DNA from: Leptospira paudalimensis
Lineage (GTDB): Bacteria; Spirochaetota; Leptospiria; Leptospirales; Leptospiraceae
Length of the DNA stretch: 64,000 bases
Assembly (NCBI RefSeq): GCF_026151345.1
Contig: NZ_JAMQPR010000001.1
Location: 1,780,231 to 1,844,230, forward strand
Direction of reading: 5' to 3'
Shown here: positions 62,346 through 64,000 of the stretch, one piece after another
How positions within the stretch are numbered: the first letter of the stretch is position 1
How the letters are laid out: each line of letters opens with the position of its first letter
Notes under the pieces: generated by a model
Database searches by the model: none
Seen by the model: the letters and a program-made list of their open reading frames with translations, nothing else
What the model was told of the DNA's origin: nothing
Made by a program: the position numbers and the translations under genes

Positions 62346-64000
62346 ATGATTGGGAAAGAAACATTTCATAAAGTTTCCTATGTTTTTCTCTGGCTTTTTT
62401 TGGCTTTCTCCCCTTTTTCCATTAGCCTTAGCCAAATCTTCGCGGGGCTATCCCTATTCTTTTTATTCTTACACCAAATCAAAAACAAAGAACTGCCCAA
62501 GTTCCCCAATGCACTTCTTTTTTGGATCGGACTCTATGTTAGTTTCTTAATTTTTCCCCTCATCGAATTCCAAGAGATCCATTGGAAAAAAGACATCGTA
62601 AAATCTGAATTTGGTGATCTATGGATGGCTTTTTTACTCCTCCACCAAACATCACTTACAAACTTACAGAAAAAAAAATTACAAAAAGCGGTTCTTTTGG
62701 GAGCGATTTTCCTGATCCTTTCAGGACTTGTATCTTGTTTTTTCCACTACAGACTTGCTCCCTATGTAATGGATGGTTTTCGTTATATCGAGGGAAAACG
62801 ACTTCCTCATTTACTCGCAATTCTACATGGAATTTCAATTTATTTACCAATCGGTTTCCAAAGCACCCATTTAACCTATGGTGGCCTACTTGCTTTATAC
62901 CTTCCTTCGGTTTTGGAAAAAACATTTGTTCTCTTCCAAAAGAAAAAAATCCGAATCCATTTGTGGAAAGTTTCTTTGTTGTTTTTTAGTTTCTCTTTGT
63001 TAGGGATTTTACTTCTATTTTTAAACCAAAGCCGGTCAATTTGGATTGGTTTTTTGTTTAGTTCCATCCTTCTGTATCAAAATAAAAAACCATCTTTAAA
63101 AAAAATCCTACCTTGGCTCGTATTTGGAATATTTTTGATTCTGGCAATCTTTATCAGCTTTTATCATACCAATTGGATATTCCAAAGGGCCATTGATGAC
63201 ATCTTCACCAAACGTTCGCTAGAGAATCAAAGGATTTGGATCCATAAGATCAATTTCATTTTGGTTAGAGAAAATTTTCTTTTTGGAATTGGTGCAGGGA
63301 ACTATGGAGAACGATTTATTGATTCTGCCATTCCCATCATCGATCAATTTCCAGAACTCTATTATGATTTGTTCATAACGCCCAAATCACATGCACATTT
63401 TGATTTTTTCCATGACATCCTACTTGGAGGAAGTTTTGCCTTTATTTTCTTTTTGAGTTTTTTGTGGGTGATTTGTAAACAAATCGAATCCACTCAAAAT
63501 CAATTTCTGTTTTCGATCGGAATTTTTGTAGTTCTCTTAGCGGGAAGTTTTCAGTGTTATTTGTTAGATGATGAAGTTTTATTACCTTTTATGGGTTTAT
63601 TATCGATTCTCCCACAATTGAGAAAAAACAAATTTGATTTCCAATCCACAATTAAGGATCAACTTGAGAAAAGTTCTAAAACTTTTTTTCTTAATCGAAA
63701 TTTCATTCCCGTTTCCTTCGGAATGATTTTACTTTGGCTCTTTTCCTCTCTGACTGTCACCTATCTGTGGAGCCAAACGGAAGATAAGGATTTGGTTATT
63801 CACCGAACAAGGACCAAAGATAACTTTCCAAGTCCATTCTCACAAATGTCAATCGGTGCAGAAACTCCAATTCCGTTACCAGGTTCTCCCAAAGAATGGT
63901 ATTTCAAACTTTCAGGCTGTTTGGACAAAGAATTGAATTTTAGAACCGAACCAGTCGTTAGAAAAAAGCCAATCCAAGTGAAAATTCTCTGGGACAAGGA
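62346..64000 (+). CDS. O-antigen ligase/polymerase-like membrane protein (partial)
   Basis: The open frame from ATG 62346 runs to the window end (551 codons), so the 3' end is missing. It is a polytopic membrane protein of about ten helices: hydrophobic segments alternate with short loops through about residue 400. Wzy/WaaL features are visible: LNQSRSIWIGFLFSS, RIWIHKINFILVRENFLFGIGAGNYGERF, and the loop with KSHAHFDFFHDILLGG. WaaL ligates O-antigen to lipid A-core; Wzy polymerises it. A soluble C-terminal part follows the last helix near residue 475. The start has no clear ribosome site. Confidence 0.8.
   Translation, partial: MIGKETFHKVSYVFLWLFLAFSPFSISLSQIFAGLSLFFLFLHQIKNKELPKFPNALLFWIGLYVSFLIFPLIEFQEIHWKKDIVKSEFGDLWMAFLLLHQTSLTNLQKKKLQKAVLLGAIFLILSGLVSCFFHYRLAPYVMDGFRYIEGKRLPHLLAILHGISIYLPIGFQSTHLTYGGLLALYLPSVLEKTFVLFQKKKIRIHLWKVSLLFFSFSLLGILLLFLNQSRSIWIGFLFSSILLYQNKKPSLKKILPWLVFGIFLILAIFISFYHTNWIFQRAIDDIFTKRSLENQRIWIHKINFILVRENFLFGIGAGNYGERFIDSAIPIIDQFPELYYDLFITPKSHAHFDFFHDILLGGSFAFIFFLSFLWVICKQIESTQNQFLFSIGIFVVLLAGSFQCYLLDDEVLLPFMGLLSILPQLRKNKFDFQSTIKDQLEKSSKTFFLNRNFIPVSFGMILLWLFSSLTVTYLWSQTEDKDLVIHRTRTKDNFPSPFSQMSIGAETPIPLPGSPKEWYFKLSGCLDKELNFRTEPVVRKKPIQVKILWDK

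Noticed and set aside
62350..62550. A 66-codon plus-strand frame at the start of the O-antigen ligase-like gene
   Set aside because: The frame beginning at ATG 62346 stays open to the window end and encodes a membrane protein, so the short one is out of frame.
1..64000. CRISPR arrays, tRNA/rRNA genes, insertion sequences, prophage genes
   Set aside because: No direct-repeat arrays, transposase or integrase-like frames, cloverleaf sequences or rRNA stretches were noticed; the window is almost entirely packed with housekeeping and envelope genes.

Overview
The window looks like a chromosomal segment from a Leptospira-type spirochaete, and a saprophytic Leptospira is plausible. The DNA is moderately AT-rich. 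The gene content is that of a diderm with LPS (kdsA, heptose pathway genes, Lpt, BamA, TolQR-like pair). Exported proteins carry loose spirochaetal lipoboxes, TTG and GTG starts are frequent, and a perfect TTTG-N5-CAAA operator (the LexA motif I recall for Leptospira) lies in front of recN. The genus is inferred from protein style and gene order; no search was run. Genes are packed with almost no intergenic DNA: no gap exceeds about 140 bases, and most neighbours overlap or lie within 10 bases.

Layout. Positions 1-11.8 kb, minus strand: a type II secretion operon (lipoprotein, LysM/M23 peptidase, gspC-D-E-F-G-H-I-J-K, and gspL running off the left edge). 11.8-13.3 kb, plus strand: a comM-like AAA ATPase. 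13.3-37 kb, minus strand: a very long co-directional block. In order of transcription it reads hldA, hldC, pyrG, kdsA, lptC, lptA, lptB, rpoN, hprK, ptsH, ntrY, ntrX, a UDG-fold-like protein, priA, fmt, a PASTA protein, rpe, rpsP, khpA, rimM, trmD, rplS, rnhB, a FliK-like and an FlhB-like small protein, an HD-GYP-like protein, yraN and a small gene. 37-46 kb: mixed genes (Lon-N domain, acyl-CoA synthetase, TlpA-like, glycosyltransferase, inositol-phosphatase family, UvrD/PcrA). 46-52 kb: bamA with an ExbBD/TolQR pair, and recN. 52-57 kb: a cNMP-binding patatin phospholipase, a CysK-like enzyme, FKBP, and leuD-leuC. 57-64 kb: lipoprotein, FHA membrane protein, orphan ABC ATPase, gmhA, an unknown protein, a GT2 glycosyltransferase and, divergently, an O-antigen ligase-like protein running off the right edge.

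How the genes fit together. Envelope building dominates. KdsA, HldA, HldC and GmhA make Kdo and heptose precursors; GT2, GT4 and WaaL-like proteins assemble LPS; LptB/A/C export it; BamA and the TolQR-like pair serve the outer membrane; the type II system secretes across it. The Lpt genes run directly into sigma-54, HPr kinase, HPr and an NtrYX two-component pair, with no sugar-PTS enzymes nearby. This suggests a regulatory use of HPr.

The points most worth a second look are: rnhB without a canonical start codon and overlapped by a strong terminator; the LexA operator covering the recN ribosome-binding site; a seven-codon upstream ORF coupled to yraN; a UDG-like Fe-S protein lacking the catalytic motifs; PriA lacking one complete zinc-ligand set; and several enzymes with altered signature residues (HD-GYP-like, NtrX, CysK-like, patatin).
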